Positions 36,387 to 43,564 of a stretch of DNA of 64,000 nucleotides are shown one piece after another. Within the stretch, counting starts at the first letter, position 1. Each line of letters starts with the position of its first letter. The DNA comes from Paenibacillus sp. PvR098 (GTDB lineage: Bacteria; Bacillota; Bacilli; Paenibacillales; NBRC-103111). Under the pieces are notes generated by a model, which worked only from the letters and a program-made list of their open reading frames with translations, was not told where the DNA came from and did not search any database. A program made the position numbers and the translations under genes. The stretch spans positions 3,104,501-3,168,500 of the forward strand of contig NZ_JAFIBU010000001.1 of assembly GCF_017833255.1 (NCBI RefSeq). The letters run 5' to 3'.

Positions 36387-36416
36387 ATCAGTCTCATATG
36401 TTGAGACGGATAGACC

Positions 36417-36617
36417 TTACAGTTTTACAACGTTCTCAGCTTGTGGACCACGGTTGCCTTGTACAACGTTGAATTCTACGCGCTGGCCTTCGTCCAACGA
36501 TTTGAAACCGTCGCCTTGAATCGCGCTGAAGTGTACGAATACATCGTTGCCGCCTTCAACTTCGATAAAACCAAAACCTTTTTCTGCGTTAAACCATTTT
36601 ACTGTACCTGTTTGCAT
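36417..36617 (-). CDS. Cold-shock protein (CspB/CspA family)
   Basis: 66 residues, a single cold-shock domain. It starts [20 protein letters not shown], which carries RNP1 (KGFGFIEV), and has RNP2 (VFVHFSAI). It is an RNA/ssDNA-binding chaperone that melts mRNA structures. GGAGG lies 10 nt before the ATG. The 5' side holds a long AT-rich leader with an 11-bp inverted repeat, in keeping with the structured leaders of cold-shock mRNAs. The exact paralogue name cannot be assigned. Confidence 0.95.
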   Translation of the reverse strand: MQTGTVKWFNAEKGFGFIEVEGGNDVFVHFSAIQGDGFKSLDEGQRVEFNVVQGNRGPQAENVVKL

Positions 36618-36676
36618 AATGGATGACCTCCGAATTTAATTTTAACATGTTCCTTTTTTCGGAATAAAAAAATTCA

Positions 36677-36723
36677 CATATTGAAAAAAGTTCCATCGTA
36701 AAAATGATCCCCTTTTCAATATG
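36677..36723 (-). repeat. Inverted repeat in the cold-shock gene leader
   Basis: Perfect 11-bp arms CATATTGAAAA (36677-36687) and TTTTCAATATG (36713-36723), about 60-105 bp upstream of the start codon. It may fold in the 5' leader RNA as a temperature-sensitive hairpin, or be a binding site. Confidence 0.55.
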
Positions 36724-36820
36724 CGAATGGTTTCAATTTTTCCAATTGATATTATCTTATCACAGTCCATTCCAAAAAGCAAATGACTAAATCAGCAGCC
36801 TTTCCTCCGATGACATGTGA

Positions 36821-36845
36821 AAAGACACCCATTAAGGTGCCTTTC
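36821..36845 (-). terminator. Terminator after the 32-codon ORF
   Basis: AAAGACACC and GGTGCCTTT arms with a short loop, with a TTTTC run on the minus strand. It lies 7 bp beyond the stop at 36852, so it closes a transcript entering from the right. Confidence 0.7.
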
Positions 36846-36851
36846 CCCTCA

Positions 36852-36950
36852 TCACTTACCGGTTAATCTTCCCATCCATGGGATCATATACTGGGTAGTC
36901 GTCGTAATACTTTGAATCCGAGAAGGATATTTAATCTCCTGAGTCATCAT
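36852..36950 (-). CDS. Very short ORF or 3' gene remnant
   Basis: 32 codons from ATG 36950. The frame stays open about 25 codons further upstream to a TGA, reading WLVAINLFVTFEYQINS before the Met. The product ends SITTTTQYMIPWMGRLTGK. There is no convincing ribosome site before the ATG. A terminator directly after the stop argues that the end of a transcription unit is real. It is either a microprotein or the surviving tail of a deleted gene; the family is not recognised. Confidence 0.35.
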   Translation of the reverse strand: MMTQEIKYPSRIQSITTTTQYMIPWMGRLTGK

Positions 36951-37120
36951 AGAATTAATTTGATACTCAAAAGTTACAAACAAGTTGATGGCTACTAACC
37001 ATTTTCTTAACCTTCAAAAGTCCAACGAATATCGTTTCTCCTTAATATAGTATTGGGTCTTGCGTCAAGGAAACGATACGTCTTCTACACCGCTAATCAC
37101 TGGTCCTTTCCATATATTCG
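36951..37120. other. Gap between the short ORF and the terC gene
   Basis: AT-rich sequence with no gene on either strand. Part of it keeps the short minus-strand frame open up to about 37015. No terminator for the TerC gene is obvious; CCTTAATATAG near 37051 is the only promoter-like element, and it is weak. Confidence 0.4.
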
Positions 37121-37891
37121 TTATACGATGTCTGTATCGGCAGCTTTCTGTTCTTTGGACAAGAACCAGCCACCGATGGCTATGCCTAAGAGAACGCTCC
37201 AGAATATCAACTTCCACGTCGTGCTTTTGGGGAAAGTGTATTCCAGTATTGCAATATCCGGATGAGCAAGAGTAGATACGGCCAATTTTACGCCCACCCA
37301 CCCTACAATAAGAAAGGCTGCTGTTTCAAGACCCGGCTTTTTCACCAAGAGGTTTCCGAAGTAGGACGCCGCAAAGCGCATAATCACCAAACCGATAATA
37401 CCTCCGGCAAGGATCACCAGGAACTGTCCCCCGTCTAGCCCGCCAATTTGGGGCAAGTTGGTTTCCGGCAGCATAACCGCTAAGGCAACGGCCGCCAGAA
37501 TGGCGTCAACGGCAAAGGCAATGTCTGCCAGTTCTACCTTCAATACCGTGACCCAGAAATTTTCCTGTTTTTTCTTCGTTTCCTTTTGCTTAGCCTTCTT
37601 TTTCAAGAACACATGTTTGATCAGGTGGTTTAGTGAAATAAAGATGAGATAAAGGGCCCCTAGGGCCTGAACCTGCCAAACGTTGGCTAAAAATGAAATG
37701 ATGAACAATGATGCAAATCGAAAGACGAAGGCTCCGGCCAGACCATAGAAGAGAGCTTTCTTTCGCTCTTTTTCCGGCAGATGCTTGACCATGATCGAAA
37801 TAACAAGAGCATTGTCAGCTGCAAGAATCCCTTCCAAAGCGATCAGAACCAGCAATACCCAGCCATACTCCAATACTAACCCTATATCCAT
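37121..37891 (-). CDS. TerC family manganese exporter (YkoY/MeeY-like)
   Basis: 256 residues with about seven membrane helices. Two acidic TerC motifs are seen: LEGILAADNALVISIMV (18-34) and VELADIAFAVDAILAAVA (about 118-135). A Lys-rich cytoplasmic loop (KKKAKQKETKKKQ) separates the halves. TerC proteins such as B. subtilis YkoY export Mn(II) and support metal loading of secreted enzymes. It is controlled by a yybP-ykoY manganese riboswitch with an intrinsic terminator in the leader, which fixes its physiological role better than homology alone. Confidence 0.93.
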   Translation of the reverse strand: MDIGLVLEYGWVLLVLIALEGILAADNALVISIMVKHLPEKERKKALFYGLAGAFVFRFASLFIISFLANVWQVQALGALYLIFISLNHLIKHVFLKKKAKQKETKKKQENFWVTVLKVELADIAFAVDAILAAVALAVMLPETNLPQIGGLDGGQFLVILAGGIIGLVIMRFAASYFGNLLVKKPGLETAAFLIVGWVGVKLAVSTLAHPDIAILEYTFPKSTTWKLIFWSVLLGIAIGGWFLSKEQKAADTDIV

Positions 37892-37948
37892 ACTCCGTCT
37901 CCTTAATTAGAATAAAACGAACCCTTAGGGTATTGTTCCTTTTCTGGT

Positions 37949-37991
37949 AAAAAAAATACCTTCCCCACAAAAATTACTGTGTTAAAGGTAT
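37949..37991 (-). terminator. Riboswitch-controlled terminator upstream of terC
   Basis: ATACCTT (37957-37963) / AAGGTAT (37985-37991), followed by T8 on the minus strand. It is the expression platform: a competing GAGGTATTCC near the aptamer end can pair with the ATACC arm as an antiterminator. Confidence 0.85.
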
Positions 37992-38030
37992 GGATATCCT
38001 TGATGTGTACAATAGGAATACCTCCACCCT

Positions 38031-38130
38031 CAGGCAAAGGTCTCGCCTCCAGCAATGGCATTGTTGTCAATAAGCCGGACACAGGAATGTCACGTAATGA
38101 CGACTTTATTATAGTAGCTATTCCCCTTTA
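38031..38130 (-). promoter_or_regulatory. yybP-ykoY manganese riboswitch aptamer
   Basis: On the minus strand the RNA begins AAAGGGGAATAGC and holds AAAGTCGTCA, the CCGGCTTATTGACA loop, and the closing GGCGAGACCTTTGCC, matching the conserved yybP-ykoY aptamer block by block (GGGGAGUAGC...UUGUUGACA...AGACCUUUGCC). Mn(II) binding should prevent the downstream terminator from forming. Confidence 0.93.
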
Positions 38131-38141
38131 CTATTAACTGC

Positions 38142-38170
38142 ATTATAGCATGTTCCACGATCTGTATAAA
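38142..38170 (-). promoter_or_regulatory. Promoter of the riboswitch-terC transcript
   Basis: Minus-strand -35 TTTATA (38165-38170), 17-bp spacer, perfect -10 TATAAT (38142-38147). Transcription would begin a few bases before the aptamer. Confidence 0.8.
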
Positions 38171-38356
38171 GAACGCCTACGGGCGAAATTCTGGCCATTT
38201 TGATTAAAACCGCTTAAATTTTAAAAGCAGCTGCCTCGGCGCGTTACTACACGTCGTGTCACATTATTCAGCTAACGGTAGCTCTATCTTTCACTTCGGT
38301 GCCTTCATGATAAATGCTCTCAATACGGATCGTTGAGCGCAGGAAAACAGTTTTAT

Positions 38357-38390
38357 AAAAAAAGGCTCTCCTTAGCGGAGAGCCCTATCA
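38357..38390 (-). terminator. Terminator of metNIQ
   Basis: GGCTCTCC (38364-38371) / GGAGAGCC (38377-38384), T7 on the minus strand, directly after metQ. Confidence 0.9.
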
Positions 38391-38396
38391 TACGTA

Positions 38397-39260
38397 TTAT
38401 TTCTTCGTCATCCATTCCGGCTTAGAGAAGCCCTTGAATTGCTCGTCGATGGCTTTCTCAAATTCAGCGGATTCAATCGTAGCTTTCAGATCTTTGGCAA
38501 ATTGGCTGTCTATGTCTTTCGTATTCACAACAAGCACGTTGCGATAGTCATCCGCCATATTTTCCAATTGCAAAGCAGCGGTTAAGTCCATTTTGGCGGC
38601 AAGAGCAAAGTTACCCGGTACCGCAGCCAGATCTGCGCTATCTACCGTACGAGGCAATTGAGCAGCCTCTAGCGGTTTAACGACAAGATTCTTCGGATTT
38701 TGGTCGATATCCTTTTCGGAAATTTTAGACGGGTCGGCATCCTTTTTGATGGTAACCAATCCGATATCCTGAAGCATGAGCAGCGTGCGGGCCAGGTTGG
38801 CCGGATCGTTGGCGATCGTGAGCGTGCTGCCTTCTGCGATTTCATCAATCGATTTGAACTTATTGGAATACAGACCCATTGGCGCGGTCGGTACACTGAT
38901 GACTTCCTTCAGATCCAATTTATTGTCGGCCGCAAACTTCTTCAAATAAATAATATGCTGAAACAGGTTTGCGTCAATCGAGCCGTTGGCAAGCGCTTTG
39001 TTCGGCTGAACGTAGTCGTTAAACTCTACAACTTCGACCGTGTAGCCTTTGCTTTCCATGATCGGTTTGATGGCTTTTCCGACCATATCGCTATAAGGGC
39101 CAGCCGTTGCTCCAATCTTTAAAGCTTTCTTTTCCTCTTGTTTAGGTGCATCTCCAGCCGGAGCAGCGCCATTGTTGTTCGCAGCTTCTTGAGTGCCGCA
39201 GCCTGCGAGCAAAGATAAAACCAATGCCAGAATCATAATGAGTACAGCGTTCTTTTTCAT
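38397..39260 (-). CDS. metQ: Methionine ABC transporter binding lipoprotein
   Basis: 287 residues. The lipobox is LLAGC (Cys21) after a hydrophobic signal peptide, then a short Asn/Ala/Pro linker. The NLPA/MetQ domain begins ALKIGATAGPYSDMVGKAIKPIMESKGY and includes VQPNKALANGSIDANLFQHIIYL and LVVKPLEAAQLPRTVDSADLAAVPGNFA. It binds D- or L-methionine (or related compounds) outside the cell. It is the last gene of metN-metI-metQ. Confidence 0.95.
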   Translation of the reverse strand: MKKNAVLIMILALVLSLLAGCGTQEAANNNGAAPAGDAPKQEEKKALKIGATAGPYSDMVGKAIKPIMESKGYTVEVVEFNDYVQPNKALANGSIDANLFQHIIYLKKFAADNKLDLKEVISVPTAPMGLYSNKFKSIDEIAEGSTLTIANDPANLARTLLMLQDIGLVTIKKDADPSKISEKDIDQNPKNLVVKPLEAAQLPRTVDSADLAAVPGNFALAAKMDLTAALQLENMADDYRNVLVVNTKDIDSQFAKDLKATIESAEFEKAIDEQFKGFSKPEWMTKK

Positions 39261-39296
39261 GGTTTTCCTTCTCCTTATAAATATATAGTATCTATC

Positions 39297-39962
39297 TCAA
39301 CGCTTATCTACTTTACGCGCAGCCCAATCCCCAATATGTTGAATGATTTGGACCAGTACGATCAGCAGAATAACCGTTGTAAACAAAACTTGATTATCAT
39401 ATCGGTAATACCCGAAACGGATGGCCAGGTCGCCAATGCCACCGCCGCCGACCGTACCTGCCATAGCAGAGAAGCCAAGCAAGCTGATCGCCGTGATCGT
39501 CAGCCCCGAAATGATCCCGGATTTTGCTTCCGGCAGCAGTACTTCGCGAATAATGAGCCATGGCTTCGCACCCATCGCCACCGCAGCTTCGATAACGCCT
39601 TTGTTCACTTCCCGCAGCGATGCTTCCACCAACCGCGCATAGAAAGGAACGGCCGCCACCGATAACGGGACTGCTGCTGCTGACGGACCAATGGTAGTAC
39701 CAAGGATCCACTGCGTGAACGGCAAGAGCAGCACAAGCAAGATCAGAAACGGGATAGAGCGAACCATATTCGACACAAAGCCTAACACCAAATTGAGCGT
39801 ACGATTCTCAGAGAACAATCCCCGATCACTGACAAAAAGCAATATCCCTATCGGAATACCCAGCACGATGGCTATGCCGAGTGAGATGCCGACCATGTAC
39901 AAGGTTTCATAAAAGGCCTTGAGCATATCGGGCAACAATTGAAGAAAATCGCTACTCGACAC
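39297..39962 (-). CDS. metI: Methionine ABC transporter permease
   Basis: 221 residues with five membrane helices and the EAA-type loop EAAVAMGAKPWLIIREVLLPEAKSGI. The start is GTG 39962, with GGAGG 9 nt upstream inside the end of metN (11-bp gene overlap). It is the MetI-type permease and works with MetN and MetQ. Confidence 0.95.
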   Translation of the reverse strand: MSSSDFLQLLPDMLKAFYETLYMVGISLGIAIVLGIPIGILLFVSDRGLFSENRTLNLVLGFVSNMVRSIPFLILLVLLLPFTQWILGTTIGPSAAAVPLSVAAVPFYARLVEASLREVNKGVIEAAVAMGAKPWLIIREVLLPEAKSGIISGLTITAISLLGFSAMAGTVGGGGIGDLAIRFGYYRYDNQVLFTTVILLIVLVQIIQHIGDWAARKVDKR

Positions 39963-40971
39963 GGGTTACCACCTCCACTCCGCAGGATCGATCAACCAGA
40001 TATTGCAGCGCATTGTCGATCTCTAGCCGTCCTCCTGTCACTTCCATAATAAAAGTGCCCAGAGGCTTCTCCCCGATATACTCAATCTTGCCATGCAGGA
40101 TGTTCGCCTTAATTCCGCTGGCTTTCAGCATGTCATAAATAATCGCTTGTTCGGCCGCTTCATCGCGAAATAACACTTTAACCACTTTCCCAGCCGGATC
40201 GAGCTTGTCCCATAATTTCTGGGGAAGTTTGAACTCCAGCGTATTTGAAATAAATTCTCGGGTCAACGGCTGAATCGGGTTGGCAAAAATATCGTAAACC
40301 AAGCCCTCTTCAATGATTCTCCCATCCTGCATGATGGCAACGTGATGACACAAGTCCTTCACCACTTCCATTTCGTGCGTGATGAGTACGATGGTCAGCC
40401 CCAGGGTCTTGTTGATATCCCGAAGCAAAGACAGAATCGATTGGGTTGTGGTCGGATCGAGAGCGGAAGTCGGCTCGTCGCACAGCAGCACCTGAGGGTC
40501 ATTGGCTAATGCCCGCGCTATACCTACTCTTTGCTTCTGCCCACCGCTGAGCTGAGCGGGGTAATGATCAGCCTTGTCAGCCAGTCCCACAAGCTGCAAA
40601 AGCTCGGTAACCCGCTTGCTGATGATAGAGGGCGATTTACCTGCGGCCTTGAGCGCAAACGCCACGTTCTCGAACACTGTTTTGCTGCTGATCAAATAGA
40701 AATGCTGGAAGATCATCCCGATTTTTTGACGGGCAATCCGCAGCTCTTCCTTCGAAAGGGACGTTAAATCCAAGCCATCAACCATAACCTTACCCGAGGT
40801 AGGCTTCTCCAGCAGATTGATACACCTCAGCACCGAGCTTTTACCGGCTCCGCTGTATCCGACAATGCCGAATATGTCCCCTTTACGGACGGTTAAATTG
40901 ACACGATCGACACCGAGGACCGTTCCCTTTTTGGTCTTATATTCTTTATGCAAATCAATAAGTTGAATCAT
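39952..40971 (-). CDS. metN: Methionine ABC transporter ATP-binding protein
   Basis: 339 residues. ATG 40971 follows GGGGGG at 5 nt. Walker A is GYSGAGKSS, the signature is LSGGQKQRVGIARAL, Walker B is VLLCDEPTSALDP, and the His switch is in ITHEME. The C-terminal NIL domain (about 260-339, VVKVLFRDEAAEQAIIYDML) is the methionine-sensing part that gives transinhibition. First gene of the operon; a 110- to 120-nt leader with an intrinsic terminator lies upstream. Confidence 0.96.
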   Translation of the reverse strand: MIQLIDLHKEYKTKKGTVLGVDRVNLTVRKGDIFGIVGYSGAGKSSVLRCINLLEKPTSGKVMVDGLDLTSLSKEELRIARQKIGMIFQHFYLISSKTVFENVAFALKAAGKSPSIISKRVTELLQLVGLADKADHYPAQLSGGQKQRVGIARALANDPQVLLCDEPTSALDPTTTQSILSLLRDINKTLGLTIVLITHEMEVVKDLCHHVAIMQDGRIIEEGLVYDIFANPIQPLTREFISNTLEFKLPQKLWDKLDPAGKVVKVLFRDEAAEQAIIYDMLKASGIKANILHGKIEYIGEKPLGTFIMEVTGGRLEIDNALQYLVDRSCGVEVVTRVE

Positions 40972-40986
40972 ATCGTCCCCCCCAAG

Positions 40987-41017
40987 CAAAAACACCTTTT
41001 CCGCTAGAAAAAGGCGT
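40987..41017 (-). terminator. Leader terminator upstream of metN
   Basis: ACACCTTTT (40992-41000) pairs with AAAAGGCGT (41009-41017), one G-U pair, followed by T5 on the minus strand. It ends about 20 nt before the metN start, so transcription must read past it. Confidence 0.75.
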
Positions 41018-41096
41018 CACCCATACGAAGCACACTACTTCCGCTTATCTGCATGTTGATAATACCGGTAACTGTAAAATAGCTCAGACTGAATAA

Positions 41097-41125
41097 ATCA
41101 TACTATCTGGATGGGGCACTGTCAA
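41097..41125 (-). promoter_or_regulatory. Promoter of metNIQ
   Basis: Minus-strand TTGACA (41120-41125), 17-bp spacer, TATGAT (41097-41102). Near-consensus sigma-A promoter. Confidence 0.8.
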
Positions 41126-41347
41126 TAAAATGGAATGGATTTTTTGTCGAATGGTGGCGATCCTCGTATTCTGTTCGCTTAGATATACCCTCAGACTGAG
41201 TACCAGCTCAATACTATCCTTTTGGATACTATGTTACAAAAAAGTTTGTACTTGTATTCCATAGCTATATGACTAATAATAACCATAATCCATTATAGCT
41301 AAGGCGTCCCTTTACTCTATTGGAAAAGGACGGTGAATAATAATTGA

Positions 41348-41382
41348 AACCAAACAATGGATGATTGATCCATCGTTTGGTT
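41348..41382 (+). repeat. Inverted repeat upstream of the OYE gene
   Basis: AACCAAACAATGGAT (41348-41362) and ATCCATCGTTTGGTT (41368-41382), 14 of 15 pairs, centred about 65 bp before the start codon. No T-run. It is a candidate operator or leader hairpin. Confidence 0.6.
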
Positions 41383-41429
41383 AAACCTATTACTATTGTT
41401 CTGCAAATGATGATAAGGAGTGAATTTTA

Positions 41430-42545
41430 ATGACAACATCAAATCAAAGCCATAAATTCCCGACCCTCTTTTCAGATATCCAGATTGGCCATTTGAAACT
41501 CAAAAACCGGGTAGGCGTAGCGCCGATGACACGAGTTAGCGCTACCGACGACGGCCAAGCTACGGACATCATGCTGAGATATTATGAAAGCTTTGCCAAA
41601 GGCGGATTCGGCCTCCTGATCACAGAAGGTGCCTATCCTGATGAAGCTTACAGCCAAGGGTATCTCAACCAATCCGGAATTGCGAACGATAAGCATGCTG
41701 CGGCATGGCAAAAAGTGACCGATGCCGTTCATCAAGCCGGAGCTAAAATTGTTGTCCAGTTAATGCATGCGGGAGCACAAGGACAAGGGAATACGTATAA
41801 GGATCAGTTTATTGCTCCATCTACCGTGCCATCCAAAGGCGAGAAGCTTCCCATCTACGTTGGAGAAGGTCCATATGATAAGCCTAAAGAAATGACCAAA
41901 GAAGATATTCAGGATGTCATCCACGGCTTTGTCGAGGCGGCCAAACGGGCCAAACACGCAGGATTTGACGGTGTAGAGATTCATGGAGCCAATGGCTATT
42001 TACTGGACGAGTTCTTAACGGATTACATGAATCAGCGTACAGATGAATATGGAGGATCTACAGAAAATCGCGCTCGTCTTCTCCTTGAAGTCGTGGAGGC
42101 CGTCCGTCAAGCGGTTGAATCCGATTTTGTCGTAGGCATCCGCATCTCCCAAGGGAAAGTCAGCGATTACCAGCATAAATGGGCCGGGGCGGAAGAGGAT
42201 GCCGAAATTATCTTTTCCCGTTTATCCAAAGCAGGAGTCGATTATATTCATGTGACGGAGTATGATGCGACTAAGCCGGCCTTTGAGGGAACAGAGCTTT
42301 CTCTTGCGGCACTCGCTAAGAAGTACGGAACTGTTCCTGTGATCGCGAACGGGAACCTGGAAGACCCTGAGAAAGCGGAGCAGCTCCTGGCAAAGGGCGA
42401 GGCTGATCTGATTACTTTGGGTAAAGGAGCACTAGCCAACCACAATTGGCCGGAGCGCGTAGCGAAAAGCCAGGCTCTACAGGAGTTCAACCCGGAAATC
42501 TTAGGACCCAAGGCGAATATCAAGGAGCAAGAAATCCAGGCCTAG
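41430..42545 (+). CDS. Old yellow enzyme family NADH:flavin oxidoreductase
   Basis: 371 residues, one FMN-binding TIM barrel. OYE landmarks are GVAPMTRVSATDDG (31-44), IVVQLMHAGAQGQ, GFDGVEIHGANGYLLDEFL, and MNQRTDEYGGSTENRARLLLEVVEAV. The active-site pair reads H-x-x-N (HGAN), as in many bacterial ene-reductases. It reduces activated C=C bonds of enones and similar electrophiles with NAD(P)H; the physiological substrate is unknown. AAGGAG lies 9 nt before the ATG, and a terminator follows. Confidence 0.93.
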   Translation: MTTSNQSHKFPTLFSDIQIGHLKLKNRVGVAPMTRVSATDDGQATDIMLRYYESFAKGGFGLLITEGAYPDEAYSQGYLNQSGIANDKHAAAWQKVTDAVHQAGAKIVVQLMHAGAQGQGNTYKDQFIAPSTVPSKGEKLPIYVGEGPYDKPKEMTKEDIQDVIHGFVEAAKRAKHAGFDGVEIHGANGYLLDEFLTDYMNQRTDEYGGSTENRARLLLEVVEAVRQAVESDFVVGIRISQGKVSDYQHKWAGAEEDAEIIFSRLSKAGVDYIHVTEYDATKPAFEGTELSLAALAKKYGTVPVIANGNLEDPEKAEQLLAKGEADLITLGKGALANHNWPERVAKSQALQEFNPEILGPKANIKEQEIQA

Positions 42546-42585
42546 AACTATCTTCTATTGGAAACCTTAAATACCGACCCTTTCC

Positions 42586-42620
42586 AAGCCGCTGCCTGTC
42601 ACTTTAGGCAGCGGCTTTTT
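42586..42620 (+). terminator. Terminator of the OYE gene
   Basis: 12-bp arms AAGCCGCTGCCT (42586-42597) and AGGCAGCGGCTT (42606-42617), T5 on the plus strand. Confidence 0.92.
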
Positions 42621-42739
42621 GTGTGTCTATTTTGGCGCAGCCATGCCAAGTCGTATTCATTGCCCATACCATTTGCTCAAAAAGGACATATCATAGTTCA
42701 GATATTTCATTACAGATTTGTGTAAATGGAGATGAAAAG

Positions 42740-43564
42740 ATGACACTTCCAATCCAGAGTCCAGCCGAAAGCAAAACCAAAATAGATGTGCTCATCCCCG
42801 CAATCGAGAAGGATTTAGGTACACTTCCATATGTAATTGATGCCATAAGAAAGCATGTAAAGCATCCTATAGGCAGCATTATGATCATTTCTCCAGACAG
42901 CCCCAAAATCAAAGCATTATGCCGCCAAAAGGGCTGCCGATTTATTCATGAAACGACCGTGCTGCCGATGACCAAAAAACATATTCATTACCGTTCCAAA
43001 AAATGGGACCGGTCCGGCTGGCTCTACCAACAGCTGCTAAAGCTTGGCGGTAGTTCACTAGGCTCCCAAAAGCATTATCTGGTGATGGACGCCGATACAG
43101 TGTTGATTCGTCCCCACAGGTTTAGAACTGGCGGGAAAACCGTGTTTTACTGCAGACATTGGAGTCAGGATGAATATTTCCAAACCTATAAAAAGCTGCT
43201 GGGAAAAAGGGCCTCTGCACCCACATCTTTTGTCACCCACTATATGCTGTTTGAGAAATCGAAGCTGGCCAAGCTGAAGAAAGCCATTGAATCCAAACAT
43301 CATACAAGCTGGTATTCGGCGATCATACGGAATACTAATAAATCAAAGCAGTTTGGTTTCTCTGAATTCGAAACGTATGGGAACTTCCTCTACTCCAGAT
43401 ATCCCGGTCAGTTCATCCTGAAGAAGGCCTTGAACAAGAGCTTGAATATGAATGCTTCGCAGCTATCCCCGTCAAAGATCAAGAAGTTGGCCAAAACGTA
43501 CAGGTCCATATCCTTCCACAAGCGAAAATGGTATGCCAGAAAACCAAAGGGACCGATACAATGA
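42740..43564 (+). CDS. Putative GT-A-like glycosyltransferase (DUF6492-like)
   Basis: 274 residues. ATG 42740 follows GGAG at 8 nt; the longer frame upstream lacks a ribosome site. The N-terminus TKIDVLIPAIEKDLGTLPYVIDAIRKHV and IMIISPDSPKIKAL look like a nucleotide-sugar transferase Rossmann half. A DxD metal motif lies near residues 115-117 (HYLVMDADTVLIRP). The C-terminal half is Lys-rich and basic. The likeness to DUF6492 is tentative. The next gene starts in its stop codon (ATGA), so the three-gene unit is tightly coupled. Codon use is more A-rich than in surrounding genes. Confidence 0.72.
   Translation: MTLPIQSPAESKTKIDVLIPAIEKDLGTLPYVIDAIRKHVKHPIGSIMIISPDSPKIKALCRQKGCRFIHETTVLPMTKKHIHYRSKKWDRSGWLYQQLLKLGGSSLGSQKHYLVMDADTVLIRPHRFRTGGKTVFYCRHWSQDEYFQTYKKLLGKRASAPTSFVTHYMLFEKSKLAKLKKAIESKHHTSWYSAIIRNTNKSKQFGFSEFETYGNFLYSRYPGQFILKKALNKSLNMNASQLSPSKIKKLAKTYRSISFHKRKWYARKPKGPIQ

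Larger units (their letters stand above)
40972..41429. other. Divergent metN/OYE control region
   Basis: 458 bp with no gene. For metN it holds a strong minus-strand promoter and a leader ending in a terminator. For the plus-strand flavin oxidoreductase it holds an inverted repeat (41348-41382) and smaller repeats such as TATCC-TTTT-GGATA (41215-41228) and AGCTATA / TATAGCT (41263-41300). Confidence 0.6.

Noticed and set aside
40987-41096. S-box (SAM-I) riboswitch before metN
   Set aside because: The conserved core elements could not be found in the leader; only the terminator and promoter are clear.
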